Both the position numbers and the translations under genes were made by a program. This document shows, piece by piece, positions 15,263-23,897 of a stretch of DNA of 48,531 nucleotides (position 1 is the stretch's first letter; each line of letters starts with the position of its first letter). The stretch comes from Myxococcales bacterium (GTDB lineage Bacteria > Myxococcota_A > Polyangia > Polyangiales > Ga0077539), in assembly GCA_016792845.1 (NCBI GenBank), contig JAEUKH010000056.1, positions 1 through 48,531 of the forward strand. The letters are read 5' to 3'. The notes beneath the pieces were generated by a model, which made no database searches, had not been told where the DNA came from, and saw only the letters and a list, made by a program, of their open reading frames with translations.

Positions 15263-15550
15263 ATGGACGTCAAAAAAGCCCTGCTCGAACAAGCCATGAA
15301 GCTCGCCCAGAACCCCAAGGTCATGGAGGTCGCCATGAACCCCAAGGTCATGGAGGTCGCCATGAAGGCCATGAGCCTCCGCGCGCAGGTGTCGAGCGCG
15401 GCGTCGGGCGCCCAGAGCGCCGTGGCCCGCTCGCTCAACCTCGCGACCCGCGACGAGGTCAAAGAGCTGCGCCGCACGATCCGTAAGCTCGAAGAGCAGC
15501 TCGCCGAGTCCGAGGCGAACAAATCGCAGGGCACCGGCGACGATTTCTGA
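15263..15550 (+). CDS. small coiled-coil protein with internal tandem duplication
   Basis: A 95-residue protein starting MDVKKALLEQAMK at ATG 15263 (a GTG 30 bases upstream is in frame). NPKVMEVAM is encoded twice by perfect 27-bp tandem repeats at 15311-15364. The C-terminal half, from RDEVKELRRTIRKLEEQLAE, is a strong heptad coiled coil preceded by a TRDE capping motif, reminiscent of phasin/PhaM and BMFP-type small proteins; this is a resemblance only. The middle is Ala/Ser-rich and helical. No signal peptide, so probably cytosolic. It lies between the phospholipase and TPR-lipoprotein genes, with four bases to the latter's first in-frame ATG (15555). Confidence 0.75.
   Translation: MDVKKALLEQAMKLAQNPKVMEVAMNPKVMEVAMKAMSLRAQVSSAASGAQSAVARSLNLATRDEVKELRRTIRKLEEQLAESEANKSQGTGDDF
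15311..15364 (+). repeat. 27-bp perfect tandem duplication
   Basis: Two identical 27-bp units (15311-15337 and 15338-15364) in frame inside the coiled-coil gene, encoding NPKVMEVAM twice. The identity at third positions implies a recent event. Confidence 0.9.
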
Positions 15551-15566
15551 TTGAATGGGCCGCGCC

Positions 15567-16331
15567 ATGCGAGCCCTGTTTTTCGCCAGCTTCGTCGCGA
15601 CGGTGGGGTGTTCGAGCCCCCAGGCCGCGCCCGCGCAAACCCCCGCCGCACGCACCGAGTCCGCGCAGCCCGCCCCGCCGTCGGGCGACGCGCAGGGCGA
15701 CGCGGGGGCGGGCGTCACCGCGGCGTCGACCGGCGATCCGGGCGCGACCCCTGCGGCGGGCGAGGCCCGGGCGCGCTACGAGGCGGCCCTCGCGGCGGCC
15801 GAGCGCGGCGATTTCGCGGCGGCGGCGCGCGGCTTTGAAGAGGCCCATGCGCTGCGCCCCTCGGTCGAGCTGGCCTTCAACGCGGGCCGCATGTACGAGC
15901 GTCAGGCCGACGTCGCGAACGCCGCGCGGTGGTACGAGCGGGTGCTCGCGGGCAACCCTGATCCCACCCTGCGGGCCGATGTCACCGCGCGACTCGCCTC
16001 GGTGCGCGATTACGAGCGACGGCGCAGAGAGGGCTTCGCAGCGCCTCCGCCGGGGCAAGACGCGATGGCCCGCGAGGCCGCGACGTGGTTCGCCCGGGGC
16101 ACGGCGCTCTACCAACGGCGACGCTTCGCCGACGCGCTCAGGGCCTTCGAGGCGGCCAATCAGTACGCGCAAGATCGCATCCCTGAGTTGATGTTCAACC
16201 TCGCGGTGACCCACGAGCGGCTCGGGCACGACCGCGACGCGGTGGGGGCCTTCCGCGCGTACCTCTCGGCCCGCCCAGACTCGCCCGACCGGGCCGACAT
16301 CGAAGGGCGCATTCGGCGGCTCCAGCCCTGA
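15567..16331 (+). CDS. TPR-containing lipoprotein
   Basis: ATG 15567 opens a short lipoprotein signal (MRALFFASFVATVGC); an ATG 12 bases upstream is also in frame. A linker of about 60 residues rich in Ala/Pro/Gly/Asp follows. Then come helical tandem repeats: ARARYEAALAAAERGDFAAA, FEEAHALRPSVELAFNAGRM, YERQADVANAARWYERVL, and a second block from REAATWFARGTALYQRRRF to PDSPDRADIEGRI. These fit tetratricopeptide repeats used as protein scaffolds. The location would be the inner face of the outer membrane or the periplasm. The partner is unknown; the tandem order with the next gene may only reflect close packing. Confidence 0.82.
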   Translation: MRALFFASFVATVGCSSPQAAPAQTPAARTESAQPAPPSGDAQGDAGAGVTAASTGDPGATPAAGEARARYEAALAAAERGDFAAAARGFEEAHALRPSVELAFNAGRMYERQADVANAARWYERVLAGNPDPTLRADVTARLASVRDYERRRREGFAAPPPGQDAMAREAATWFARGTALYQRRRFADALRAFEAANQYAQDRIPELMFNLAVTHERLGHDRDAVGAFRAYLSARPDSPDRADIEGRIRRLQP

Positions 16332-16376
16332 GCTTCGTCGGCGCCCGCGCAGGTGCTACAAGGCCTGCGTCAGACC

Positions 16377-17705
16377 ATGCGACGAACACTTTTAGCTTGG
16401 GGCCTCGCCTCGATGGGTTTGCTGGGGTTGCGCAGCGTGCGCAGCGCCGAGGCCCTCTCGACCGCCACCGTCACGACCCCGCCCGCGACGCCCGCGCCGC
16501 CCGCGCAGAACCCCGCCCGGGGGCTGCCGCGCGACCTGAACGTCATCCTCCTCTCGATCGACTCGCTCCGCGCCGACATGCCGTGGAACGGGTACCCCCG
16601 CCCCATCGCCCCCTTTCTCACACGCCTCGCGGGCGAAGGGGTGGTGTACACCCACGCCTACGCGCTCTCGTCGTACACCTCGATGAGCGTCGGGGGCTTT
16701 CTCGGCGGCCGACCGCCCTCGGAGTTGCACCGCGACGGGTACTTCTTCGGCACCTATCCGGCGCGCAATCTGTTCTTCCCTGAGGTGTTGCAGCGGGCCG
16801 GGGTTCGCACCCTCGGGGCCCACGCCCACGGGTATTTTCGGCAGCACCGCGCGGGCTTCGATCAGGGCTTCGACGTGTGGCACCTCGTGCCCAACCTTCG
16901 CTGGGATCCGACCACCGACGTCGAGATCAGCGGCGACCGCCACGCGGCCCTCGCGCAGCGCCTCGTGGGCGACCCCGCGAACAACCGCGGCCGCTTCTTC
17001 GCGTGGTTTCACTTCATGGACCCGCACGACCAGTACCGCGCCCACCCCGGCATCACCCCCTACGGCCGCACCCGGCGCGACCTCTACGACGGCGAGGTGA
17101 CCTTCACCGACCGCCAGGTCGAGCAGTTTGTCACCTGGGTTCGGGCCCAACCCTTCGGCGCCCGAACGGTGTTCATCATCACCGCTGACCACGGCGAGTG
17201 CTTCGGCGAGCACGGCCACTACCGTCACGGATTCGAGGTCTGGCAAGAGCTCGTGCGGGTGCCCTGGATCTTCGTCGGCCCCGGCATCAGCCCCCGCCGC
17301 ATCGACCAGAACCGCTCGCACGCCGACCTCGCGCCCACGGTCTTGCAGCTCATGGGCGCGCCCGCAGAGCCGAGCTTCACAGGCGTCTCGCTGGTGCCCG
17401 AGCTCCTCGGCGGCCCGGCGCCCGAGCGCGACGTCGTGGTCGACCTCCCGCGCACGAGCAACAACGACCGACGACGCAGCGTCATCCGCGGCCCGTGGAA
17501 GCTCACCGCCTACGGCGACGACCGCCGCTTCGAGCTCTACAACGTCGAGACCGACCCTGGCGAGGCCCACAACCTCGCGCGCACCGAGCGGGCGCGCTTC
17601 GCCGAGATGCAGACCCTCTACCGCACCGTGTCGGGCGGGCTCCGCGACGTGCACCCCTACGCCTGCCGCACCCTCACCGGCGCCCCGCCGGGCCGCGATT
17701 ACTAG
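16377..17705 (+). CDS. sulfatase-fold (alkaline phosphatase superfamily) secreted enzyme without the formylglycine cysteine
   Basis: ATG 16377 gives a signal-like N-terminus (MRRTLLAWGLASMGLLGL). The domain runs from NVILLSIDSLRADM (metal-ligand D62) through FAWFHFMDPHDQY and TADHGECFGEHGHYRHG to RGPWKLTAYGD, the usual order of type I sulfatases and related phospho-/sulfo-transferases. Where sulfatases carry C/S-x-P-x-R, this protein has SSYTSMSVGGFLGG (98-111). There is no Cys and no PxR, so formylglycine maturation is not expected and a Ser or Thr nucleophile is more likely. It may therefore be a phosphodiesterase, phosphatase or headgroup transferase. It is 442 residues and probably periplasmic or surface located. 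Confidence 0.82.
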   Translation: MRRTLLAWGLASMGLLGLRSVRSAEALSTATVTTPPATPAPPAQNPARGLPRDLNVILLSIDSLRADMPWNGYPRPIAPFLTRLAGEGVVYTHAYALSSYTSMSVGGFLGGRPPSELHRDGYFFGTYPARNLFFPEVLQRAGVRTLGAHAHGYFRQHRAGFDQGFDVWHLVPNLRWDPTTDVEISGDRHAALAQRLVGDPANNRGRFFAWFHFMDPHDQYRAHPGITPYGRTRRDLYDGEVTFTDRQVEQFVTWVRAQPFGARTVFIITADHGECFGEHGHYRHGFEVWQELVRVPWIFVGPGISPRRIDQNRSHADLAPTVLQLMGAPAEPSFTGVSLVPELLGGPAPERDVVVDLPRTSNNDRRRSVIRGPWKLTAYGDDRRFELYNVETDPGEAHNLARTERARFAEMQTLYRTVSGGLRDVHPYACRTLTGAPPGRDY

Positions 17706-17912
17706 GCGAATCGAGCGCCCTCCTGCGGGCCCTCGGCGCGAAATGGGCGTCGACCCGCGGCCGCCCGCGACGCAACGCGTGACACCTCGGGGGTACTTGC
17801 CACAGGGGGGGATGTAGGCGATGGTTCGCCGGTCTTCGGCCAAGCCGCGCCGTGGGGTGCTGTGCGGGCCTGCGACGGCCTCTCCTTTTTCTTCTGTTTT
17901 CGAGGAGTTTTC
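17706..17912 (+). other. intergenic, probable promoter region
   Basis: A 207-bp gap with no ORF of note. GAGGAG at 17902-17907 lies at a suitable distance before ATG 17913. No clear promoter elements or terminator were identified. Confidence 0.4.
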
Positions 17913-20174
17913 ATGCAATCGACTGCCAAGACACTGGGGCGCCTGATGTTGGCGCTCGCGCCGATGCTCGCGGCTTGTTCGAGCGAGGGCGGCGGCGGCG
18001 GCGGTGGCGGCACCGACGCGGGCCCGATGACCACCGACGTGACGATGAACACCGACACGGGCCCCAGCGCAGACCGCACCGACGCGGGCGGCGGCACCGA
18101 CCGGCCTGACGTGCCCGCGGGCTCGCTCTGCAACGGCGTGTCGATCGAAGACCTGACCATGCTCGGGATGCGCCAGGGTGAAGTGACCCGGTACTCGGGC
18201 AACAACAACATGGCCCGCAACTCGACGACGGCGGGCATTCAGGTGCCGACGGCGCTCCAGGGCACGTGCAACTTCGCGACGACGTACCAGCGGGTGTTTC
18301 GCTACACCGTGCGCGGCAACGCGGCGCTGCGGGTCTCGACGAGCAACCCCGGCACGGTGGCGGGCTTTGACACGACGCTGGCGGTGCTCCCGCGGGCGAT
18401 CTGCACCACCACGGTCACCCAGCTCTTCTGCAACGACGACGACGCGTCGCTGCCCACCACGGCGATGAACCGCTTCACCTCGCGGGTCAACACCCCGGTG
18501 ATCCCCATGGGGACGACGGTGCTCATCGCCGTCGGCGGCTTCGCGACCCCGGCGGGGATGATGGCCAGCGGGATGCCCCAGGGCAACTTCGAGCTCTCGG
18601 TCGAAGAGGTAGCGCCCCTCGCCGACGGCGCGGCCTGTCAGCGCGACCTCTCGACGGGTTCGTGCGGCGCCAACGCGACGTGTGTGGGGCCTGACATCCT
18701 CGGCACCGACGGCACCTGTCGGCCCAACGGCTCGGCCGCGGGCACGCTCTGCCGCACGGGCAACCAGTGTGACACGGGCTTCACCTGTGACTCCGAGCGC
18801 GGGTTCTGCTTCCGCAACGTGCCCGACGGCATGGCCTGCGAGCGCTTCACCGACGCGTGGAACCGCTGCGGCGCCACCGCCACCTGCGTGAACCTCCAGC
18901 CCGGCGGCATCTTCGGCACCTGCCGCCCCAACGGCTCGGCCGCCGGCACCGCCTGCGACGCCAACAACGCCTGCACGGGCATGGGCCTCGCGTGCCAGCA
19001 GCTCTCGGCCGGCGGCACCCTCTGCCTCTTCGCGGCCGAAGCGGGCGCGGCCTGCAACACCTATGACTCGCGCTGTCCTGACGGGCAGACCTGCGTCGCC
19101 AACGAGACCGGCACGCGGGCGGGCACCTGCCGCCCCAACGGCTCGGCCGCTGGCGCGACCTGCGCGACCGGCGCGATGTGCTCGGGCATGGGCCTCACCT
19201 GCAACACCGCCAACATGCTCAACCTCTGCCAGAGCGCGGCGATGACCGGCCAGGTGTGCAGCGCCTTCGCCCCCTGCCCCACGGGCAACATCTGTTACCT
19301 CACCCGCGGCGAAGACCGCGACCGCGGCGTCTGCTTCGCGCCGGGCACCGAGGGCGGCCCCTGCCAGACCACCGGCGCCGCCTGCGCGACGGGCCTCAGC
19401 TGCACCCAGGCGATGCCCACCACCGAGAACACGGGCCGCTGCGTGCGTCGCGTGGCCGACGGCATGCCCTGCACCCTCTTCGGCACCGCGGCCTGCAACA
19501 CGGGCTCGACCTGCGTCCGCGAGACCCCGACGGGCAACATGGGCGTCTGCCGCGCGGCGGGCACGGCGGCGGGCACGGCCTGCCGTGACATGGGCGAGCG
19601 CTGCAACACCGGCCTCACCTGCACCGCGATGACCGGCGCGGGCGTCTGCACCCGGGCGGTGACCGCGGCCTGCGACCCGCGCTTCAACACCACCCGCTGC
19701 CCGATGGGGCAGAGCTGCCGCGCGACCTCGCTCGACGTGGGCGCTTGCGTGGCCCAGACCGTCAACGAGAGCGAGCCGAACAACGGCGCGGGCTCGACCC
19801 AGACCCTCTCGGGCGCCGCGGGCACCGTCGCGGGCGCCCTCGGCCGGCTCGACCTCGACTGCTACACCGTCGCGGTGCCCGCCAACGGCACGCTCTTCGC
19901 GCGGCTCAACTTGCAGTCGGGTTACTGCGTCTCGGGCAACCACACCATCGACCTGATCTCGCCCACGGGCCGGCTCTTGGGCTCGAACACGTCGAGCGGC
20001 GCCTTCGGCTGCCCGATGATCGACGGCAACGACGCGGGCATGCCGGCGCTCTTCCCCTATGCGCGGGGCCTCGCGGCGGGCAACTACCAGATCTGCGTGC
20101 GCTCGGCGGCGACCAACCGCCCCGCCCAGCCCGCGTACTACCTCGACTGGTCGGTCACGGTGCCCTCGACCTGA
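17913..20174 (+). CDS. large Cys-rich lipoprotein with repeated GTCRPNGSAAGT modules and C-terminal PPC-like domain
   Basis: The 753-residue product begins with a lipoprotein signal (LMLALAPMLAACSS), then a Gly run and a Thr/Asp linker. A first domain of about 170 residues (RYSGNNNMARNS...) has the look of a PPC-type beta sandwich (FRYTVRGNAALRVST, GFDTTLAVLP). The centre is a chain of Cys modules in which GTCRPNGSAAG recurs three times plus a variant GVCRAAGTAAGTAC. The C-terminal 130 residues open with NESEPNN, the classic start of bacterial pre-peptidase C-terminal (PPC) domains, and continue LDLDCYTVAVP and AAGNYQICV. It should be displayed at the cell surface; function unknown. Second Cys-rich lipoprotein of the window after 7051-8667, but with different modules. 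Confidence 0.78.
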   Translation: MQSTAKTLGRLMLALAPMLAACSSEGGGGGGGGTDAGPMTTDVTMNTDTGPSADRTDAGGGTDRPDVPAGSLCNGVSIEDLTMLGMRQGEVTRYSGNNNMARNSTTAGIQVPTALQGTCNFATTYQRVFRYTVRGNAALRVSTSNPGTVAGFDTTLAVLPRAICTTTVTQLFCNDDDASLPTTAMNRFTSRVNTPVIPMGTTVLIAVGGFATPAGMMASGMPQGNFELSVEEVAPLADGAACQRDLSTGSCGANATCVGPDILGTDGTCRPNGSAAGTLCRTGNQCDTGFTCDSERGFCFRNVPDGMACERFTDAWNRCGATATCVNLQPGGIFGTCRPNGSAAGTACDANNACTGMGLACQQLSAGGTLCLFAAEAGAACNTYDSRCPDGQTCVANETGTRAGTCRPNGSAAGATCATGAMCSGMGLTCNTANMLNLCQSAAMTGQVCSAFAPCPTGNICYLTRGEDRDRGVCFAPGTEGGPCQTTGAACATGLSCTQAMPTTENTGRCVRRVADGMPCTLFGTAACNTGSTCVRETPTGNMGVCRAAGTAAGTACRDMGERCNTGLTCTAMTGAGVCTRAVTAACDPRFNTTRCPMGQSCRATSLDVGACVAQTVNESEPNNGAGSTQTLSGAAGTVAGALGRLDLDCYTVAVPANGTLFARLNLQSGYCVSGNHTIDLISPTGRLLGSNTSSGAFGCPMIDGNDAGMPALFPYARGLAAGNYQICVRSAATNRPAQPAYYLDWSVTVPST

Positions 20175-20182
20175 TCGCCCCG

Positions 20183-20201
20183 GCGCCCCCTCGCGGGGCG
20201 C
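20183..20201 (+). terminator. GC-rich hairpin after the Cys-rich lipoprotein
   Basis: GCGCCCC and GGGGCGC form a 7-bp stem with a 5-base loop, nine bases after the stop. No T-tract follows directly; a CTTTTTG run lies about 55 bp further on. Confidence 0.4.
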
Positions 20202-20377
20202 GCCTCGCCTGACCGAGCGCCCGATCCGGGCGCGCAATCCCACCCCCCGGCGCGGCCTTTTTGTGTAAGAGGCTGCGCGTCGCCTCCCTCGACACGCGCG
20301 GCGCCTCGTTCGGGCCCCCGTCGGCGCCGAGGCGTCTCGCGGCACCCACGCGCACCCCTCACGCAGAGACCATTGCG

Positions 20378-21997
20378 ATGATCAGACTCGACCAGGTCAC
20401 CCGCCAGCACGGCTCACAGATTCTCTACGTCGACGCCTCGATGAGCATCTTTCGCGGCGAAAAGGTGGGCATCGTCGGGCCCAACGGCGCGGGCAAGAGC
20501 ACCCTCTTTCGCTTGATGGTGCGCGAAGAGGAGCCCGACGCGGGCACGGTGGTGGTCGACCGCGGGGTGACCATCGGGTACTTCTCGCAGCGGGTGGGCG
20601 AGATGTCGGGCCGCACGGTGGTCGAAGAGACCATGGCCGGCGCCGGCGAGGTGGCCGACGTGGCGCACCGGCTGCACCAGCTTGAGGCGGCCATGGGCGA
20701 CCCCGAGCAGGCCGACCAGATGTCTGAGATCATTGAAGAATTTGGCGAAGTGCAGGCGCGCTTTGACGCCCTCGACGGGTACGCGCTGGAGGCCCGGGCG
20801 CGGGAGATCCTCGGGGGCCTCGGCTTCGCGCCAGAGACCCTCGACCACGACGTCGGTCAGCTCTCAGGCGGGTGGAAGATGCGCGTCGCCCTCGCCCAGA
20901 TTCTGCTCTTGCGGCCCGACGTGCTCTTGCTCGACGAGCCGACCAACCACCTTGATATCGAGTCGATCGTGTGGCTCGAAGGCTTCCTCCAGGCCTTCGA
21001 CGGCGGGCTCGCGATGACCTGTCACGATCGCGCGTTCATGAACCGCGTGGTCAACAAGATCGTCGAGATCGACGGCGGCGAGCTCACCAGCTACACGGGC
21101 GATTACGAGTTCTACATGGCCCAGCGGGCCATCGCCGAGGCCCAGCACGAGGCCCAGTTCGCGCGCCAGCAGGCCATGCTCGCGAAGGAAGAGGCCTTCA
21201 TCGCGCGCTTCAAGGCCCGGGCGAGCCACGCCGCGCAGGTTCAGTCGCGGGTCAAGAAGCTTGAGAAGATCGAGCGCGTCGAGGCCCCGCGGCGCCGACG
21301 GGTGATCGAGTTCGACTTCCCCAAGCCGCCGCGCTCGGGCGACGATGTGGCGCGGCTCGCGGGCGTCTCGAAGGGTTACGGCGCGCGGCGCATCTACGAG
21401 AACTTCGACCTCTTGATCCGCCGCCGCGAGCGCTGGTGTGTGCTCGGCGTCAACGGCGCGGGCAAGAGCACCCTGCTCAAGCTCGTGGGCGCCCAGTCTT
21501 CGCCCGACCGCGGCGAGGTGGTGATCGGCGCCAGCGTCAAGCTCGGCTATTTCGCCCAACACGCCATGGAGTCGCTCAACCCCGAGCGCACCGTGCTCGA
21601 AGAGCTCGAGTTTCGCTACCCCAAGGCTGGCATCGGGCAGCTCCGCACCCTGCTCGGGGCCTTCGGCTTCGGCGGCAGCGACGCCGACAAGCGCTGCAAG
21701 GTGCTCTCGGGCGGCGAGCAGGCCCGCCTCGCCCTCGCCGCGATGCTCTTCGACCCGCCGAATTTTCTCGTGCTCGACGAGCCCACCAACCACCTCGACC
21801 TCGACACCAAGGCCGTGCTCACCCGCGTGCTGGCCGACTATGAGGGCACGATGCTCTTTGTCTCGCACGACCGGCACTTTTTGAGCGCCATCTCGAACCG
21901 CGTGCTCGAAATCGGCCCCGACGGCCCGCGGGTCTACGGCGGCGGATACACCGAGTACGTCTCGCAGACCGGCCGCATCGCGCCGGGCATCGGCTGA
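20378..21997 (+). CDS. ABC-F family ATPase
   Basis: A 539-residue protein with two ABC domains and no membrane segments. Domain 1 has Walker A GPNGAGKST (34-42), signature LSGGWKMRVALAQ and Walker B LLLDEPTNHLD. Domain 2 has GVNGAGKST (357-365), LSGGEQARLALA and VLDEPTNHLD. Between them lies a charged linker (about 245-305) ending RVKKLEKIER, the P-site tRNA interaction motif region of ABC-F factors. Such proteins bind ribosomes and rescue or modulate translation (EttA/YbiT/Uup types) and can give antibiotic protection. The exact subfamily cannot be fixed by eye. It converges with the PhyH-like gene, both stops sharing one hairpin. Confidence 0.93.
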   Translation: MIRLDQVTRQHGSQILYVDASMSIFRGEKVGIVGPNGAGKSTLFRLMVREEEPDAGTVVVDRGVTIGYFSQRVGEMSGRTVVEETMAGAGEVADVAHRLHQLEAAMGDPEQADQMSEIIEEFGEVQARFDALDGYALEARAREILGGLGFAPETLDHDVGQLSGGWKMRVALAQILLLRPDVLLLDEPTNHLDIESIVWLEGFLQAFDGGLAMTCHDRAFMNRVVNKIVEIDGGELTSYTGDYEFYMAQRAIAEAQHEAQFARQQAMLAKEEAFIARFKARASHAAQVQSRVKKLEKIERVEAPRRRRVIEFDFPKPPRSGDDVARLAGVSKGYGARRIYENFDLLIRRRERWCVLGVNGAGKSTLLKLVGAQSSPDRGEVVIGASVKLGYFAQHAMESLNPERTVLEELEFRYPKAGIGQLRTLLGAFGFGGSDADKRCKVLSGGEQARLALAAMLFDPPNFLVLDEPTNHLDLDTKAVLTRVLADYEGTMLFVSHDRHFLSAISNRVLEIGPDGPRVYGGGYTEYVSQTGRIAPGIG

Positions 21998-22017
21998 GGC
22001 GCCCCCCGCGGCTCAGC
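21993..22017. terminator. shared hairpin over two convergent stops (ABC-F / PhyH)
   Basis: GCTGAG (21993-21998) pairs with CTCAGC (22012-22017). The arms contain the TGA stops of the plus and minus genes. Same design at 25734, 29160 and 40686. Confidence 0.55.
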
Positions 22018-23020
22018 GCGGCGAGAGACCCGGCCCCGGCGCCCCGAGCCCTGGGTCTGTGGGTGGCCGCGCGGGCCCGAGGAGGCCGCACCGGAGGGCC
22101 GTGACCGTCGGGTCTTCTTCGAGGCCCCGGTTGAGCCCCTCAAGGGTCTTGAGGAAGGCCCCGCGGTCGGCGAGCCCCCGCGGCACCGGCGGCAAGACCC
22201 TGAAGCCCTCGCCCGGGTGATGCCCGGTGCTTCGACGCGAGTGAAACGCACGCTCGCGCAGGGCCCGCACGCCGGGCGAGACCTCGGCCGCGGGCACCAT
22301 GCACACCGCCGCGCTCGCCCCCAATGCGCCCGGGCGGGTGGGCACCGCGGTGCAGTGAAGGGCGCGCGAATCCCATACGATGAGGGCGCCGGCCGGAGCC
22401 TCGACCTTGCGGGCACGGTCGCGGTACGGCGCCTTCTCGTCTTCGCCCAGGAGGTACGCGTCGCCGCGCGTGGCGGCCCGCACGGCGCTCGCCTCGAAGA
22501 AGCGCGTGTGCTCAAGGTGCGAGCCCGGGATCACCACCACGCCCCCGTCGCCAGGCCCGCTGTCGACGAGGTTGAGCGCCGCCTGGAGCGACCACAGCCC
22601 GCGACGATGCGGACCCTGGTCGCAGCGGAGGTGCGACACCCGATCGCCGCCGCGTTGGTAATTGCGGGCGCCGTGCATCATGCAGAAGCCCTCGAAGCTG
22701 CTCGCGAGGCCCCGCACCGGCACGCGGTAAAAGCGCGCAAAGAACGCAGCCGCGGCGACCCGCAGGCGCCAGAGAAAGGGCGCGTGCCCGAGGTACGGCA
22801 CCTCGCCCCCGCGCAGCATCGGAGGCCACCGCATCGCCTGCCCCCAGGTGTCGGGCCGAGCCCGCCGCACCGAGCCCAAGGCCTCGACCGCGCCCCACAT
22901 CTGCCCCAAGGCCTCGGCGGCCGCAGCGCCCCCGACGAGCCCCGTCACCACCGCGTAGCCCTCGGCCTCTAGTTGCCCCCGCCACCCCGCCTCGTCGGCC
23001 ACCGCGAATGTGTCTCTCAT
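22013..23020 (-). CDS. PhyH-like (phytanoyl-CoA dioxygenase family) protein with altered iron motif
   Basis: A 335-residue cupin-fold protein. VVVIPGSHLEH and VEAPAGALIVWDSRALHCT are characteristic of the PhyH 2-oxoglutarate/Fe(II) oxygenase family; H222 would be the distal iron ligand. The first part of the facial triad, normally H-x-D before QGP/QNP, reads SHLRCDQGPHRRG: the base of the motif is R132-C-D134, with the nearest His two residues earlier (H130). Iron binding may therefore be shifted or lost. ATG 23020 has GAGGGC upstream. Family members hydroxylate small molecules, often lipids or natural products. It is divergent from TetR and P450, which may indicate a shared oxidative pathway (inference). 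Confidence 0.75.
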   Translation of the reverse strand: MRDTFAVADEAGWRGQLEAEGYAVVTGLVGGAAAAEALGQMWGAVEALGSVRRARPDTWGQAMRWPPMLRGGEVPYLGHAPFLWRLRVAAAAFFARFYRVPVRGLASSFEGFCMMHGARNYQRGGDRVSHLRCDQGPHRRGLWSLQAALNLVDSGPGDGGVVVIPGSHLEHTRFFEASAVRAATRGDAYLLGEDEKAPYRDRARKVEAPAGALIVWDSRALHCTAVPTRPGALGASAAVCMVPAAEVSPGVRALRERAFHSRRSTGHHPGEGFRVLPPVPRGLADRGAFLKTLEGLNRGLEEDPTVTALRCGLLGPARPPTDPGLGAPGPGLSPR

Positions 23021-23243
23021 CGTTGCCCTCTTCGCCCCCCCCGCCCGCCGCGCCCTCGTGCCGCAGCGCGAGGCCGTCTTCGCGCCCCGGCACGCTCAGC
23101 GCAAGCCCCGCAGTGACATTGTCTGACACGCCTATCGCCCAGACGCCCCGAAGGCGGGCCGCGGCAGAGCGGCCACAAAAAGTGAGGCAGATGGCGCTGG
23201 GGGGCCTTGCGCGGCGATCCTGATAGACCTATCAGTCTGCGGT
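23021..23243. other. divergent regulatory region between PhyH-like and TetR genes
   Basis: A 223-bp gap; the only clear site is the operator-like palindrome at 23220-23235. A TGACA direct repeat (23112-23127 area) is also visible. No reliable promoter hexamers were recognised. Confidence 0.4.
23220..23235. promoter_or_regulatory. TetR-type operator candidate
   Basis: CTGATAGACCTATCAG: seven-base perfect arms and a two-base centre, ending eight bases before the GTG of the TetR gene. An AT-rich palindrome at this position is typical of a TetR autoregulatory operator, and it would also be placed to influence the P450 operon. Confidence 0.7.
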
Positions 23244-23897
23244 GTGAGGGTGAAGGCGGCGCTGCGAGGGTCTGGGGGTTCGACGGCGAAAGAGCGGGTC
23301 TTGCGCGCGGCGCTTGAGGTCTTCGCAGAGCTGGGTTTTGAGGCCGCGAGCACGACCGAGATCGCGCGCCGGGCGGGGGTGACGCAGCCCTTGGTGCACT
23401 ATCACTTTGAGAACAAAGAGCGCCTTTGGGAGGCCGCGGTGGCCGAGACCTTCTCGCACCTGACGGCCTTGGGCGACGCCGCTGGCGCCGAGCTTGAGGG
23501 CCTCGACGGGCTGCCGAAGTTGAAGGCGATGGTGCGTCGCTTCGTGCTGTTTTCGGCGGCGCACCCTGAGGTGGCGCGCTTCCTCTCGCGGGAGGGGCGC
23601 GGCGATGGGGCGCGGCTCAGGTGGCTGGTGTCGCAGCACGCGGGGCCGCTCTCGGCGACGGTGTCTCAGCTGATTCGAGACGCCTCGGCGGCGGGCTTGT
23701 TCAAGCCCATCGACCCGGTTGCGCTCTCGTGCCTGCTGATCTCGGCGGCCACGCATGTGTTCACGGTGCCCGCGCTCGTACGGCTCGAACACGGCTGCGA
23801 CGTGCGAGACCCCGCGGTGATTGCGCGCTACGCCGACACGCTCATTGAAGTGTTTTTTCACGGTGTCATCTCAGAAGGCCAGCGAGGTCAGCCATGA
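23244..23897 (+). CDS. TetR-family transcriptional regulator
   Basis: The 217-residue product begins at GTG 23244 (a second GTG is two codons on). The N-terminal helix-turn-helix is standard: AKERVLRAALEVFAELGFEA, STTEIARRAGVTQPLVHYHF, ENKERLWEA. The C-terminal ligand-binding half is helical and unassigned. It overlaps the P450 start by the ATGA junction at 23894-23897 and has an operator-like palindrome immediately upstream, so it probably represses its own operon until a small molecule, perhaps a P450 substrate, binds (inference from the family and layout). Confidence 0.93.
   Translation: MRVKAALRGSGGSTAKERVLRAALEVFAELGFEAASTTEIARRAGVTQPLVHYHFENKERLWEAAVAETFSHLTALGDAAGAELEGLDGLPKLKAMVRRFVLFSAAHPEVARFLSREGRGDGARLRWLVSQHAGPLSATVSQLIRDASAAGLFKPIDPVALSCLLISAATHVFTVPALVRLEHGCDVRDPAVIARYADTLIEVFFHGVISEGQRGQP

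Noticed and set aside
20245..20275. Strong Rho-independent terminator before the ABC-F gene (CTTTTTG)
   Set aside because: The bases before the T-run do not form a convincing stem; the hairpin at 20183 is a better candidate.
16392..20345. A 1317-codon minus-strand reading frame over the sulfatase and Cys-rich lipoprotein genes
   Set aside because: Arg/Ala-rich shadow without domains; the plus-strand genes have signal peptides, motifs and RBS.
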